This document shows positions 7,301 through 14,612 of a stretch of DNA of 64,000 bases, one piece after another. Within the stretch, counting starts at the first letter, position 1; each line of letters starts with the position of its first letter. The stretch is from Streptomyces sp. NBRC 109706 (lineage in GTDB: Bacteria > Actinomycetota > Actinomycetes > Streptomycetales > Streptomycetaceae), in the NCBI RefSeq assembly GCF_000974485.1, contig NZ_BBOM01000010.1, positions 186,001 through 250,000 of the forward strand, written 5' to 3'. Made by a program: the position numbers and the translations under genes. The notes under the pieces are model-generated. The model worked only from the letters and a program-made list of their open reading frames with translations, was not told the origin of the DNA and searched no databases.

Positions 7301-8480
7301 ATTCCGCGCCGCACCACTGAGCGAAGCTCGTCAGAGACTCCACGCTGGTCTTGCGGCGCCGGATGAGCGCTGAGATGTCCTCGCGCACCCAGCGGTGCTC
7401 GCGCACGTGCTGCGGTGCGAGGCGTTGCGCGACCTTCAGCGCCTCGAAAGCGTGGCCCGGGTGCCCCGCATGAAGTTGGGCTCTGGCCATCTCGATGTAG
7501 AAGCCGCTGCGCCGCTCCGCGCACATACTCCGAGGCGGTGCCCATTCGCGGGCGATGGCGAGCGCCTGCCCGAGGCGCGTCCCGCCCAGGGACACCGACA
7601 GCGACACCTGGTGGATGCGCACCGAGTCCGGCCCGACGGCAGTCCCGGCGTAGACCCCCTCGCGGACCGTTTCCGCGAGTCGGGTGGCGTGGCTGGTGTG
7701 CTCGTCGGCTGCGTCACCGTCGCCCGCGCGCGCTGCGATCACGGCCGCGCGCATATGCAGCGCCGCGCGCGCCGCTACCGCTCCGCTGGTCGTTGGCGCG
7801 GGTGCCACGTCGATCGCGCGTTCCAGAGCGCGCTGGCCGGCCGCGTGCGCGCGGCTCGCGAAATACTGCTCAGTGCGAACGTAGGCCACAGTGGCGTGGG
7901 TGATCGGATCGTCGGCGACATGGGCCAGCCAGCGCATCGTGTCAATGATCCTGCCCGAGAGGTCCACGGCGCCGTACTTGTAGGCGGCGGCGTCCACGGT
8001 GCGGCAGGCCGAGATCGCGATCCGCGCCGCCTCTGCCCTCTCTGCTGGTTGGGCGGCCGCCAGGGCGCGCAGCGCTTCGGCAAGGAGGGCCGGCCCCTCG
8101 CGCATGATGCGCGCGTACTGCGCCGCCAGGCGGTACTGCTGCACCTCGTCAACGGCTTCGCGTAGCTCTGGCAGGAAGCGCGTCGGCCCGTCGTCTGGGT
8201 CGTCCCAACTGGCCAGGATGGCCCGCAGGTTGGGCATCATGGTGTGTGCTCGCTCTGCCGATGGCAGGTGGTGCTCGCGCAGGCTGGCTGGGTCGATACC
8301 GAGCGCGTCTGCGATCGATTGGAGCACGTGGTCGCTGGGCAGGCGGGCGCCGCGCTCGATCTTAGGCAGGGTGCCGCTACCGAGGCCCGCCCGGTCGGCG
8401 AGGCGGTCCTGAGTCAGGTTGGCGAGATGCCGGTGGTAGGCGATACGGCGCCCTACCTCGGCGGGGCTGTCTGCGGGCAT
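7299..8480 (-). CDS. XRE-family regulator with TPR-like C-terminal domain
   Basis: 393 aa from the ATG at 8480. An N-terminal Cro/CI-type helix-turn-helix (GRRIAYHRHLANLTQDRLADRAGL ... IERGARLPS, about residues 8-60) is followed by a long alanine-rich helical region resembling the TPR sensor domain of peptide- or ligand-responsive Streptomyces XRE regulators. In related loci such regulators sit beside small genes of unknown function, as here. The frame extends upstream to 8549 but would cross an inverted repeat. Probable local transcriptional control; the ligand is unknown. Confidence 0.78.
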   Translation of the reverse strand: MPADSPAEVGRRIAYHRHLANLTQDRLADRAGLGSGTLPKIERGARLPSDHVLQSIADALGIDPASLREHHLPSAERAHTMMPNLRAILASWDDPDDGPTRFLPELREAVDEVQQYRLAAQYARIMREGPALLAEALRALAAAQPAERAEAARIAISACRTVDAAAYKYGAVDLSGRIIDTMRWLAHVADDPITHATVAYVRTEQYFASRAHAAGQRALERAIDVAPAPTTSGAVAARAALHMRAAVIAARAGDGDAADEHTSHATRLAETVREGVYAGTAVGPDSVRIHQVSLSVSLGGTRLGQALAIAREWAPPRSMCAERRSGFYIEMARAQLHAGHPGHAFEALKVAQRLAPQHVREHRWVREDISALIRRRKTSVESLTSFAQWCGAE

Positions 8481-8513
8481 ACTGGCTCCCGTTCGGTACT
8501 CAACACCCGAACG

Positions 8514-8539
8514 GTACCCGGGCGGTGACGCCCGGGTAC
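8514..8539. terminator. GC-rich hairpin between HAD and XRE genes
   Basis: Perfect 10-bp arms GTACCCGGGC / GCCCGGGTAC with a 6-nt loop, immediately downstream of the HAD stop codon and upstream of the XRE gene. Likely a terminator. A second inverted pair, CCGTTCGG / CCGAACGG, lies at about 8489-8514 and could be an operator for the XRE gene. Confidence 0.6.
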
Positions 8540-8545
8540 TTGCTT

Positions 8546-9190
8546 TCACTCTTCCGTGACGATGGCGGCCAGCTCGTTGAGACTGGTGATAGACCAGTCC
8601 GCCGCCTCCCGCACACCAGCATCATCCGCCCACAGGTGCCCCCATGGGCCGCGCCGCAGATGTGCTGTCAACAGGCCCAGGTCGCGCGCCGGGTAGATGT
8701 CGTTCTGTGGATGGTCACCGACGTAGAGAACCTCCTCGGCCCGAGCTTCGGCGAGGCTGATCACCCGAACGAAGAACTCTTCTGATGGCTTGGCCGCGCC
8801 CCAGTCCCCGGACACGGCAACCGCTTCCGCCGGCAAGTCCAGCGCCCGCAGCAACTCCCCTGCCCGCGACGTCTGGTTGCCGGCCACGATCACCCGCACA
8901 CCGAGCCCACGCAGCGCGGCCAGGGCCGGACGCACGTCCGGGTACAGGTCGGACTCGTCCAGGCACTCTCCCCGCCCGGCCGCCTCGCGGGCGGCGTACT
9001 CGGCCGCCAGGTCCAGGCCCGGGCGCACCAGGCGCAGCGCATCGGCGTTGTCCTGACCGCGTGCCACTACCGAGCCGACGAGCGCTGACAGCGTGTGGCG
9101 TGGGACGTCCAGCCAGTCCGCCCAGGCCGCCCAATACCGGTCATCGCGGGTGAGGGTCTCTCCGATGTCGAGGGCGACGCATCTGATCAC
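8546..9190 (-). CDS. HAD-family hydrolase
   Basis: 214 aa cytosolic phosphatase-type enzyme of the haloacid dehalogenase superfamily. Motif I is ALDIGETLT (nucleophile Asp, though the usual DxD second Asp is replaced: DIGET). Motif II is VIVAGNQTS, motif III lysine is in AAKPSEEFF, and motif IV is YVGDHPQNDI. A helical cap lies between motifs I and II. The substrate is probably a small phosphometabolite. It follows the PP2C gene by 9 nt in the same direction, suggesting co-transcription. The altered motif I may change catalysis from that of standard phosphatases. Confidence 0.8.
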   Translation of the reverse strand: MIRCVALDIGETLTRDDRYWAAWADWLDVPRHTLSALVGSVVARGQDNADALRLVRPGLDLAAEYAAREAAGRGECLDESDLYPDVRPALAALRGLGVRVIVAGNQTSRAGELLRALDLPAEAVAVSGDWGAAKPSEEFFVRVISLAEARAEEVLYVGDHPQNDIYPARDLGLLTAHLRRGPWGHLWADDAGVREAADWSITSLNELAAIVTEE

Positions 9191-9199
9191 GGCGCCAGC

Positions 9200-9901
9200 C
9201 TAGGGCCGCAGCAGCACCACGGCGGTCGCGTCGTCTCGGTATCCCTCGCTGTCCTGCTCGGCTGCTGCCACGAGCGCGTCCGCGAGGGCCTGAGGATCAT
9301 CCGCATACTCGGCTACCAGGCGGGCCATGTCCGGAACCTGGTCCGAGACGCCGTCCGACACCAGCAGCACCAGCCCCACCTCGGCGGGGATCTCCGCCTC
9401 TCGGCAGGTCGCCGCAGACGCCTGCGCCAGGCCGAGCCGCGCCCACTCATCATGATGCTCAACCAGATCCACCGCGACGCCGCCGTGCCGCCGCAGGTAC
9501 TGGCCCATGGTCTGGTCCGTGGACCACTGCGTCTGCTCGCCGGTCCATCCGTAGATGCGGCAGTCCCCGATCCAATGCACCCCAGTCGGTTCCCCTGGCA
9601 CGGCGCGGGCGTAGACCGCAGAGGCGTGCACATAGTGGTCGTACGCCTCAGCCATCTGACCGGCCGTCATCAGACCGGCCAGCCCGCCCAGCGTCATGCC
9701 GATCTGGGTGATCACCGGAGCGGCGCACTGCACGTACTGGACGGTGTCGGGGTGATGCCCGGCCCCGTCGACCACCGCCGCGGTGACCTCTCCACCACGG
9801 CGCTGCACGTGCGTGCCGTCCGCGCACGGCGGCTCGGTCCCCGGCCGCTGCGCCGTCCGCACCGCGATCGCTCCCACCGGCTGCTGCTCGGCCTCAGGCA
9901 C
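9200..9901 (-). CDS. PP2C-type protein serine/threonine phosphatase-like protein
   Basis: 233 aa, compact metal-dependent phosphatase fold. Motifs seen are AAVVDGAGHH (first metal Asp-Gly), GVHWIGDCRIYGW, LLVSDGVSD (metal Asp) and RDDATAVVLL (C-terminal metal Asp-Asp). There is no membrane segment or regulatory domain. The length is close to the minimal PP2C domain. It would reverse Ser/Thr phosphorylation; partner kinases are not encoded nearby. It heads a small minus-strand operon with the HAD gene. Confidence 0.75.
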   Translation of the reverse strand: MPEAEQQPVGAIAVRTAQRPGTEPPCADGTHVQRRGGEVTAAVVDGAGHHPDTVQYVQCAAPVITQIGMTLGGLAGLMTAGQMAEAYDHYVHASAVYARAVPGEPTGVHWIGDCRIYGWTGEQTQWSTDQTMGQYLRRHGGVAVDLVEHHDEWARLGLAQASAATCREAEIPAEVGLVLLVSDGVSDQVPDMARLVAEYADDPQALADALVAAAEQDSEGYRDDATAVVLLRP

Positions 9902-10035
9902 GTCTACTCTCCCCTGCTCGCACGCTGGCCCCCTACCGTCGCCAGAGATACTCGGCGCCCCGCAGGCACTCCGGTGCTCCCCCGATCAGCCCTGCCCGCC
10001 TGGCCCCACCCGGCGCGGGGACGCACGCTCGACGT

Positions 10036-10242
10036 GTGCCCTCACCGAGGATCGTCGTGTACCCGCCCACACCCGGCGGCGGGCGGCGCGTGCGCGCCGA
10101 TGGGCAGGCCATCGGCCTCGCACGTTCCGCCCGCGAGCTGCTCGAATTCCTCCGGCGCGCCGGCCTCGACCCGGACCTGATCGACCTGCGCGATCCGACC
10201 CTGATCGAGTGGCGCGGCGGCGGCCCCGACACCTGGGAGTGA
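10036..10242 (+). CDS. Small conserved actinobacterial hypothetical protein
   Basis: 68 aa from a GTG start. The pattern RIVVYPPTPGGGRRVRADGQ ... ELLEFLRRAGLDPDLIDL ... IEWRGGGPDTWE resembles small conserved proteins I associate with Streptomyces regulatory islands. There are no catalytic motifs. Transcribed away from the PP2C gene, so its promoter is probably in 9902-10035. Function unknown. Confidence 0.55.
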   Translation: MPSPRIVVYPPTPGGGRRVRADGQAIGLARSARELLEFLRRAGLDPDLIDLRDPTLIEWRGGGPDTWE

Positions 10243-10583
10243 GCCCCGGGCCGCAACGGCGCCCCACCGCCCCAGTCAGGCTGGGAGGGCCGAGACGCGT
10301 TCCCGGAGCGCCCGCACGTCCGGTAGGTCAGCGCTCCCAGCCATCTGCCCGGCCAGATCCCGCAGCGGCCCGGCCGGCGGGCCCTCGTCGAACACGACGG
10401 CCCGCGGGATCTGTGGGACGAGCGGCTGCCCCTCACCGCGGGCTGGCTCGCCGCCGGCCGCCCCCACCCGGCGGACTACACTCTCACCGTCGTTGCGGGC
10501 ATCCACACCCTCCGGCGAGAAGGGGCACGGCCGGCGGCGTGGTCTGTCTAAGCCTCGTGGCGCCTGGCTGCTTGAATGCCGGG
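10243..10583. other. Intergenic region of 341 bp holding a possible gene remnant
   Basis: No intact gene is convincing here. The only coding-like signal is the start-less plus-strand segment 10327-10551, listed separately. The minus-strand open frame over the same DNA has no RBS and no recognisable domain. Confidence 0.45.
10327..10551 (+). pseudogene. Possible fragment of an isoaspartate-methyltransferase-type C-terminal domain
   Basis: A 74-codon open segment with no ATG/GTG/TTG start, bounded by TAG at 10324. Its translation (GPRDLWDERL ... GWLAAGRPHPADYTLTV) resembles the C-terminal tail of the methyltransferase encoded nearby on the other strand (GARRLWDEV ... WWIGVGAP). I infer a decayed second copy of that domain. 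A chance resemblance in GC-rich DNA is possible. Confidence 0.3.
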
Positions 10584-10907
10584 GTGAGCCACGGAAACGG
10601 CGACCGCGCACCGCAGACCAGCCCTCCTGATGCCGTGCGCGCCCGACCGTGGGGCCCCGACGACGGGTCAGAGCCCCGTGTGCACGTCTATCCGGCCAGA
10701 TCACAGCCCGTGATGTGGGTACGCGCCGGCGGACAGTGGCTACGCGGTCGGGTCATGGCCCGTCAGGACTGGGCCGGGGCTGGCCCGGTGTACCAGATCG
10801 CGGTCCCCACCCCCAGCCTGAGCTATCGCATCGTCTCCTACCGGTGGCCCCAGCCCGGACTGGTCGCCGAGACACCGCCCGCGCGCGATACCGAGGATCA
10901 GCGCTGA
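10584..10907 (+). CDS. Small conserved hypothetical protein
   Basis: 107 aa from the GTG at 10584. A basic, tryptophan-containing core (RVHVYPARSQPVMWVRAGGQW, then GRVMARQDW, YQIAV) looks like a compact beta-barrel-type domain found as a hypothetical protein in Streptomyces. Its 3' end overlaps the convergent methyltransferase gene by 10 nt. Function unknown. Confidence 0.5.
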   Translation: MSHGNGDRAPQTSPPDAVRARPWGPDDGSEPRVHVYPARSQPVMWVRAGGQWLRGRVMARQDWAGAGPVYQIAVPTPSLSYRIVSYRWPQPGLVAETPPARDTEDQR

Positions 10908-12067
10908 GACGCCGCAGGCAAGAGCCGATCGGGGGTGTCCAGCCAGACCCGCGCCGCGCCCCCCGGCCGGCGGTCGACCCCGAACCGGTCCACCCCCGGA
11001 GCACCCACACCGATCCACCAGCGCCACGCCGCGCCGACCTCGTCCCACAGGCGGCGCGCACCGGCCTGTCGAACCGTCATCGTCCCGCCGGTGGCCACCT
11101 CCACCACCGCCGTGCTGCCGCCGTCCTCCGCATACAGCCACAGCTGGGCGTGCACGCCGGGGGTGTCGTCTGCGGTGTCCCAGGCGTGCCACACCCCAGC
11201 GGTCAGCAGCCCGATCGCGAACTGAGCCTCGTAGTCCTCGCCAGCCACGACCCATGGAGACAGAGAGGTCACCTCGGCGGGCACCGCCGACAGGTCAGAA
11301 GCGTCCGCCATCACCCCGGGCCCGTGGCCCACACGACGCATCGGCATATAGGACCCGCCCGCAACCCAGCGACCCCGCAGCGCCCCGCCCGCCTCCATGT
11401 CGGCAACCAGCGTGCCGTAGGTGCACCACGCGGTATCCCACGGCGCGACGATCCGCCCGCCCTCCGCCAACTGCGACGCCCACTCCGCAGGGATCCCCCG
11501 CACCGAGCACGTGGCGATGATCCGGTCATACGGCGAGCCCGCCGCCCAGCCCTCCACACCATCCCCCCGCACCACCAGCGGGCGCAGCCCAACAGCCTCC
11601 AGCGTCGCGCGGGCACGCTCCACCAGGTCGCGGTCCAACTCGACGCTGACGACCTGGGAGTCACCCAGGTACGCGGACAGCAGCCCCGCGTGCCACCCCG
11701 TCCCCGTGCCGATCTCCAACACCCTCCCGCCAGGCGGCACATCCGCCAGATCGAGCATGGCGATCACTGTGCCAGGCGCAGACGCCGACGACATCGGCCG
11801 CACGCCTCCGCCCAGCTCAGCCTTCACCTGCACCACCACCGGAACATCCCCCCAGGCCGCCTCCTGCCACCGGGCAGGCTCCAACTCCCGGTCACACACC
11901 CGATAGCCGCCCAGCCCATCCCGCAGCCACACCCGCGCCGGCAGGAACCGATCGCGAGGCACAGCACGCATCGCGGCCAGCCACTCCGGCGACACAGGCC
12001 GACCCAAGCGGGCGGCGATCTGCCCGGTGAGCTGATCCAGCAGCGGCGTGCTGGCGACCGCAGTCAC
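10898..12067 (-). CDS. Protein-L-isoaspartate O-methyltransferase homolog with C-terminal extension
   Basis: 389 aa. N-terminal PIMT domain: AVPRDRFLP, the SAM-binding motif VLEIGTGTGWHAGLLS and post-motif VVSVELDRDL are intact. About 180 residues follow, ending with a GxRxLWDE ... GAPGVDRFGV ... VWLD domain. Housekeeping PIMTs are about 210 aa; this long form is typical of homologs attached to RiPP pathways (FxLD-type lanthipeptides, aspartimide-forming enzymes) in actinobacteria. The GTG at 12067 overlaps the stop of an upstream 47-aa peptide gene (GTGA). It probably methylates an Asp in that or another peptide to give an aspartimide or isoaspartate; no lanthipeptide synthetase is nearby. 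Confidence 0.8.
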   Translation of the reverse strand: MTAVASTPLLDQLTGQIAARLGRPVSPEWLAAMRAVPRDRFLPARVWLRDGLGGYRVCDRELEPARWQEAAWGDVPVVVQVKAELGGGVRPMSSASAPGTVIAMLDLADVPPGGRVLEIGTGTGWHAGLLSAYLGDSQVVSVELDRDLVERARATLEAVGLRPLVVRGDGVEGWAAGSPYDRIIATCSVRGIPAEWASQLAEGGRIVAPWDTAWCTYGTLVADMEAGGALRGRWVAGGSYMPMRRVGHGPGVMADASDLSAVPAEVTSLSPWVVAGEDYEAQFAIGLLTAGVWHAWDTADDTPGVHAQLWLYAEDGGSTAVVEVATGGTMTVRQAGARRLWDEVGAAWRWWIGVGAPGVDRFGVDRRPGGAARVWLDTPDRLLPAASQR

Positions 12068-12207
12068 GACCCGCCCTCGGGCTGATCAGCCGTGTCATCC
12101 CGCTGCGGCGGGGGCGGGTCCTCGGGGAGCGGCGGCGGGATCGGCCGCCCCGGCTGGTGCCCGTCATCACTGATCGGCGACCGATGTTTCCGCTCCGGCA
12201 CCTGCAT
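12064..12207 (-). CDS. 47-aa peptide coupled to the PIMT homolog; candidate substrate
   Basis: Very short gene with a strong RBS (GGAGGT 7 nt before ATG 12207) and a GTGA overlap with the methyltransferase. The peptide is basic at the N-terminus, then proline-rich and acidic: it contains SPISDDGHQPGR, with an Asp-Gly pair (residues 15-16), the dipeptide most prone to aspartimide formation, and several later Asp residues. There is no Cys and no FxLD motif, so it is not a lanthipeptide precursor. Reading it as an imiditide-type precursor is inference from neighbourhood and the Asp-Gly site. It could instead be a leader or accessory peptide. Confidence 0.5.
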   Translation of the reverse strand: MQVPERKHRSPISDDGHQPGRPIPPPLPEDPPPPQRDDTADQPEGGS

Positions 12208-12406
12208 CGTCTAACCTCCCCACACCTCGGTGATTGTCACCTGACGCACCGTAAGGGCGCGCGAGGGGCGCGCGAAAGGGCGCACGCCGGCAGACCTCAG
12301 AACTCCCCGTGCCGACGCGTTTTGCCAGACTGTCGAACCGGTCCACGCACAGCCGCCGTGCGCGCTACGCTCCCGTTCGTCACCCAACTGGTCGGAGGAG
12401 GATCCC

Positions 12407-12796
12407 TTGAGCCGGTACGCATACCGCTGCGGCGCCTGCCAGGCCCGAGACCCATGGCGCCGCTCCCGCTGGGACGCCTGGGCCGACCAGGACACCCACC
12501 GCGCCAACCACCACGGCGGCATGACACCTGATGGGGACACCATCCTCGTCTACCAGGAGGGCCCCACCACCGGTCAACTCCTCACCGGCATCGTCACCGG
12601 CATCGGCCGCGTGCTGGGCGCGATAGCCGACGCGTGGCGCCGCTCCCCACTCATCCGCGCGATCCGCGTCGAGCTGGGCCGCACCAGGTGGTGGAAGCCC
12701 ACCATCATCGGCCTACGCCTCGCGTTCTTCGCCTGGGTGATCCTGCTGCTCCTCAAACCGGAGTGGGGGGCGATTCCGCTCGGGTTGGTGCTATAG
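12407..12796 (+). CDS. Zinc-ribbon membrane protein
   Basis: 129 aa from the TTG at 12407, preceded by a strong GGAGGAGG. The N-terminus has YRCGACQARDPW (CxxC), residues 20-40 are Trp/Asp/His-rich (WDAWADQDTHRANHH), and a hydrophobic helix (LAFFAWVILLLL) sits near the C-terminus. It looks like a C-terminally anchored cytoplasmic zinc-ribbon protein of actinobacterial mobile elements. Function unknown. Confidence 0.6.
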   Translation: MSRYAYRCGACQARDPWRRSRWDAWADQDTHRANHHGGMTPDGDTILVYQEGPTTGQLLTGIVTGIGRVLGAIADAWRRSPLIRAIRVELGRTRWWKPTIIGLRLAFFAWVILLLLKPEWGAIPLGLVL

Positions 12797-12819
12797 CCAA
12801 CCACGTCCCCTGGCAGCTC

Positions 12820-13443
12820 TTACCATGAATTTCGCTGTTCGCGCTCCGCGCGTTCCAGCTCTCGCTGATCCCACAGGAATGTCTCCCAGGCATCACATGC
12901 ATTGACGAACCCTTCATTCCGATCCGGAAGTGAATCTTCCCTCCTAAGCGCTCCAAGGCACTCCACTGCATGAGCGGCAACGTCAGAAAGAACCGACGAG
13001 GGGTCGATCTGTACTTGGCCGTAGTTCGAGTACGCAGTCCCAAGGTGACGCCAGTTACGGAGCAGTTCAATGGCCTTCGCCAGGGTGGCGCGCGCTGATT
13101 CATCTCGAACAGTTAGTACCGACACTTCCAAGGGCGCCAGAATCTCCATGAGTTCACGCTCCCAGGAATCCTCTGCTGCTCTGAGGCGTTCCTGCTCCTC
13201 GAGTGACCGATTGCGGCGAGAGATCCTGGAGCCCGGCACGTCGCGCACGTGGCGCAGGACTCGTCCGATGCCATCGGCCAGGGCCGCCAGAATGGCATCT
13301 TGCTGCTCACGGACACGTTCGTCTTTGGCCGCCAGGAGTGCTCTCCCATGTACCCGGTACGCAAAGTACGCCGTAATAGCCGAACCCGATAGAGCAGAGC
13401 CCGCAGCGATCAGGCCGCTGGTGATGGTGGAATCTAAGGCCAT
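12820..13443 (-). CDS. Membrane-anchored coiled-coil protein
   Basis: 207 aa from the ATG at 13443. An N-terminal transmembrane helix (LIAAGSALSGSAITAYFAY) is followed by a charged helical region (RREQQDAILAAL-type, LEEQERLRAAEDSWERELM) and a C-terminal E/R-rich helix. No enzymatic motif. Codon use is slightly less GC-rich than neighbours. It sits at the end of the minus-strand lysis run. Comparable proteins occur in prophages but are uncharacterised. Confidence 0.6.
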   Translation of the reverse strand: MALDSTITSGLIAAGSALSGSAITAYFAYRVHGRALLAAKDERVREQQDAILAALADGIGRVLRHVRDVPGSRISRRNRSLEEQERLRAAEDSWERELMEILAPLEVSVLTVRDESARATLAKAIELLRNWRHLGTAYSNYGQVQIDPSSVLSDVAAHAVECLGALRREDSLPDRNEGFVNACDAWETFLWDQRELERAEREQRNSW

Positions 13444-13470
13444 GCCACTAGTCTGGTGCAACAGCCGCCG

Positions 13471-13755
13471 TCAGGCCATGAACAGCGCGACGACCGCGAC
13501 CACAGCTCCGGCCACACCCGTCACTCCGCCGATGACCGGCAACGGCCACCGCCGCGCCTCCAACCCCGCTACCCTCGCCCCCAACGAGTCCAACTCCTCC
13601 CGCAGCGCGGCCACGTCCTGGTCCGCACGTTTAGAGCGCTCCACCAGTACAGCAACGTCCGTGTGCACCTCACCCATGCGAGTCAGCAGCGAGGCGAGCT
13701 GCGCACGCACCTGGTCCAGGCTGTCCGACAGCATCCGCACCTCCGCGTCCGTCAC
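13471..13755 (-). CDS. Coiled-coil protein with C-terminal membrane helix (lysis-associated)
   Basis: 94 aa. A helical heptad-like region (DSLDQVRAQLASLLTRMGEVHTD ... LREELDSLGARVAGLEAR) ends in a transmembrane helix (VAGAVVAVVALFMA). The GTG at 13755 overlaps the holin-like stop (GTGA). This coiled-coil-plus-TM arrangement is common in actinophage lysis cassettes beside holins and is consistent with a holin partner or antiholin, though not proven. Confidence 0.65.
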   Translation of the reverse strand: MTDAEVRMLSDSLDQVRAQLASLLTRMGEVHTDVAVLVERSKRADQDVAALREELDSLGARVAGLEARRWPLPVIGGVTGVAGAVVAVVALFMA

Positions 13756-14057
13756 CGGTCCGCCCCTGCGCGGGAGTTGGCCAGCGCCACATCCAGCGAG
13801 CGGCCGGCCGGGGCCGGGTACTGGGGCGGCCGGGCCCAGCCCAGCAGCACGCCGGCCACGCGCCGCAGCTGCGGGTGCTGCGCGCGGCCAGCCCACTCCT
13901 CCACCCCGCGCAGCCCGGTGTAGTAGGCGGCGGACAGGGCGGTGCCCACCGCAGCAGTCACCTCGGCCTCGTCCAGATCCAGACCGACCCGGGCGGCCAG
14001 CGTGAGGACCAGGCCGGCCACCATCGGCACCACCGTGCGGGCGATCGACACCAGCAT
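13752..14057 (-). CDS. Holin-like small membrane protein
   Basis: 101 aa with one N-terminal hydrophobic segment (VVPMVAGLVLTLAARVGL), a moderately hydrophobic alanine-rich second helix (TAAVGTALSAAYYTGL), and a hydrophilic tail. Size, topology and position directly beside the endolysin and exonuclease suit the holin assigned in Streptomyces siphoviruses. It would permeabilise the membrane for endolysin release. Assignment rests on context and topology. Confidence 0.6.
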   Translation of the reverse strand: MLVSIARTVVPMVAGLVLTLAARVGLDLDEAEVTAAVGTALSAAYYTGLRGVEEWAGRAQHPQLRRVAGVLLGWARPPQYPAPAGRSLDVALANSRAGADR

Positions 14058-14066
14058 CTCTACCTC

Positions 14067-14612
14067 CTAAGCAGACCGGCCGCGTTCGGCGAGCCAGCGC
14101 CGCACGATCTGGTTGTGACGGGCGTCCGCGAGCGCATGATGCTCGCTCTCCTGCTGCGCTGGCAGAGCGCCGACCGGCAACCCGAGTCGGGACCGCTCCT
14201 GCTGGATGTCGTGAGTGAACATCGGCACCCCTTCGGGCAGCGCGACCATGGGGCCCCAGAGCTGGGCGAGGCAGACATGGTCGTAGGCGCCGTAGTTCGC
14301 CCACAGCTCGACCTCCGGCCCTGCGGCCAGGATGAAGTCGGCGACGGCGCGGGCGATCTGCGCACGAGGCCGAACTGCCGGGTCGTCGAGGTCGAGACGA
14401 TCTACTCCGCGCACGCCGGGCGGGTTCTGTACGACGGGGAGATGCGGCCACACGTTCCCCCGCAACCACGGGTGCCCCCGCACGGCCGCCTGGTCGAACT
14501 CGGCGTTCACGGCGTAGAGTTCGCGGCCGTCGTCAGCCACCATGCCGATCGAGATCAGCTCGATGGTGCGCCCGTCCTCCAGGAACTCCAGGTCGTAGTC
14601 GATGGCGGTCAC
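14067..14612 (-). CDS. DEDD-type 3'-5' exoribonuclease-like protein
   Basis: 181 aa from the GTG at 14612, overlapping the endolysin stop (GTGA). It begins IDYDLEFLEDGRTIELISIG: the first acidic pair is DLEF where many DEDD enzymes have D-x-E. ELWANYGAYDHVCL holds the second acidic site, and HHALADARHNQ the third (H-x4-D). It resembles the Rv2179c-like/RNase T-like exoribonucleases found in mycobacteria and many actinophages. Probable RNA trimming or degradation; the phage role is unknown. Confidence 0.78.
   Translation of the reverse strand: MTAIDYDLEFLEDGRTIELISIGMVADDGRELYAVNAEFDQAAVRGHPWLRGNVWPHLPVVQNPPGVRGVDRLDLDDPAVRPRAQIARAVADFILAAGPEVELWANYGAYDHVCLAQLWGPMVALPEGVPMFTHDIQQERSRLGLPVGALPAQQESEHHALADARHNQIVRRWLAERGRSA

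Noticed and set aside
12064..12207. FxLD-type lanthipeptide precursor beside the PIMT homolog
   Set aside because: The peptide has no FxLD motif and no cysteine, and no LanB/LanC-type enzyme is nearby.
13471..14469. Long minus-strand frame spanning the lysis-associated genes
   Set aside because: Only its last 94 codons make a sensible protein, starting at a GTG that overlaps the holin-like stop; the rest is a shadow.
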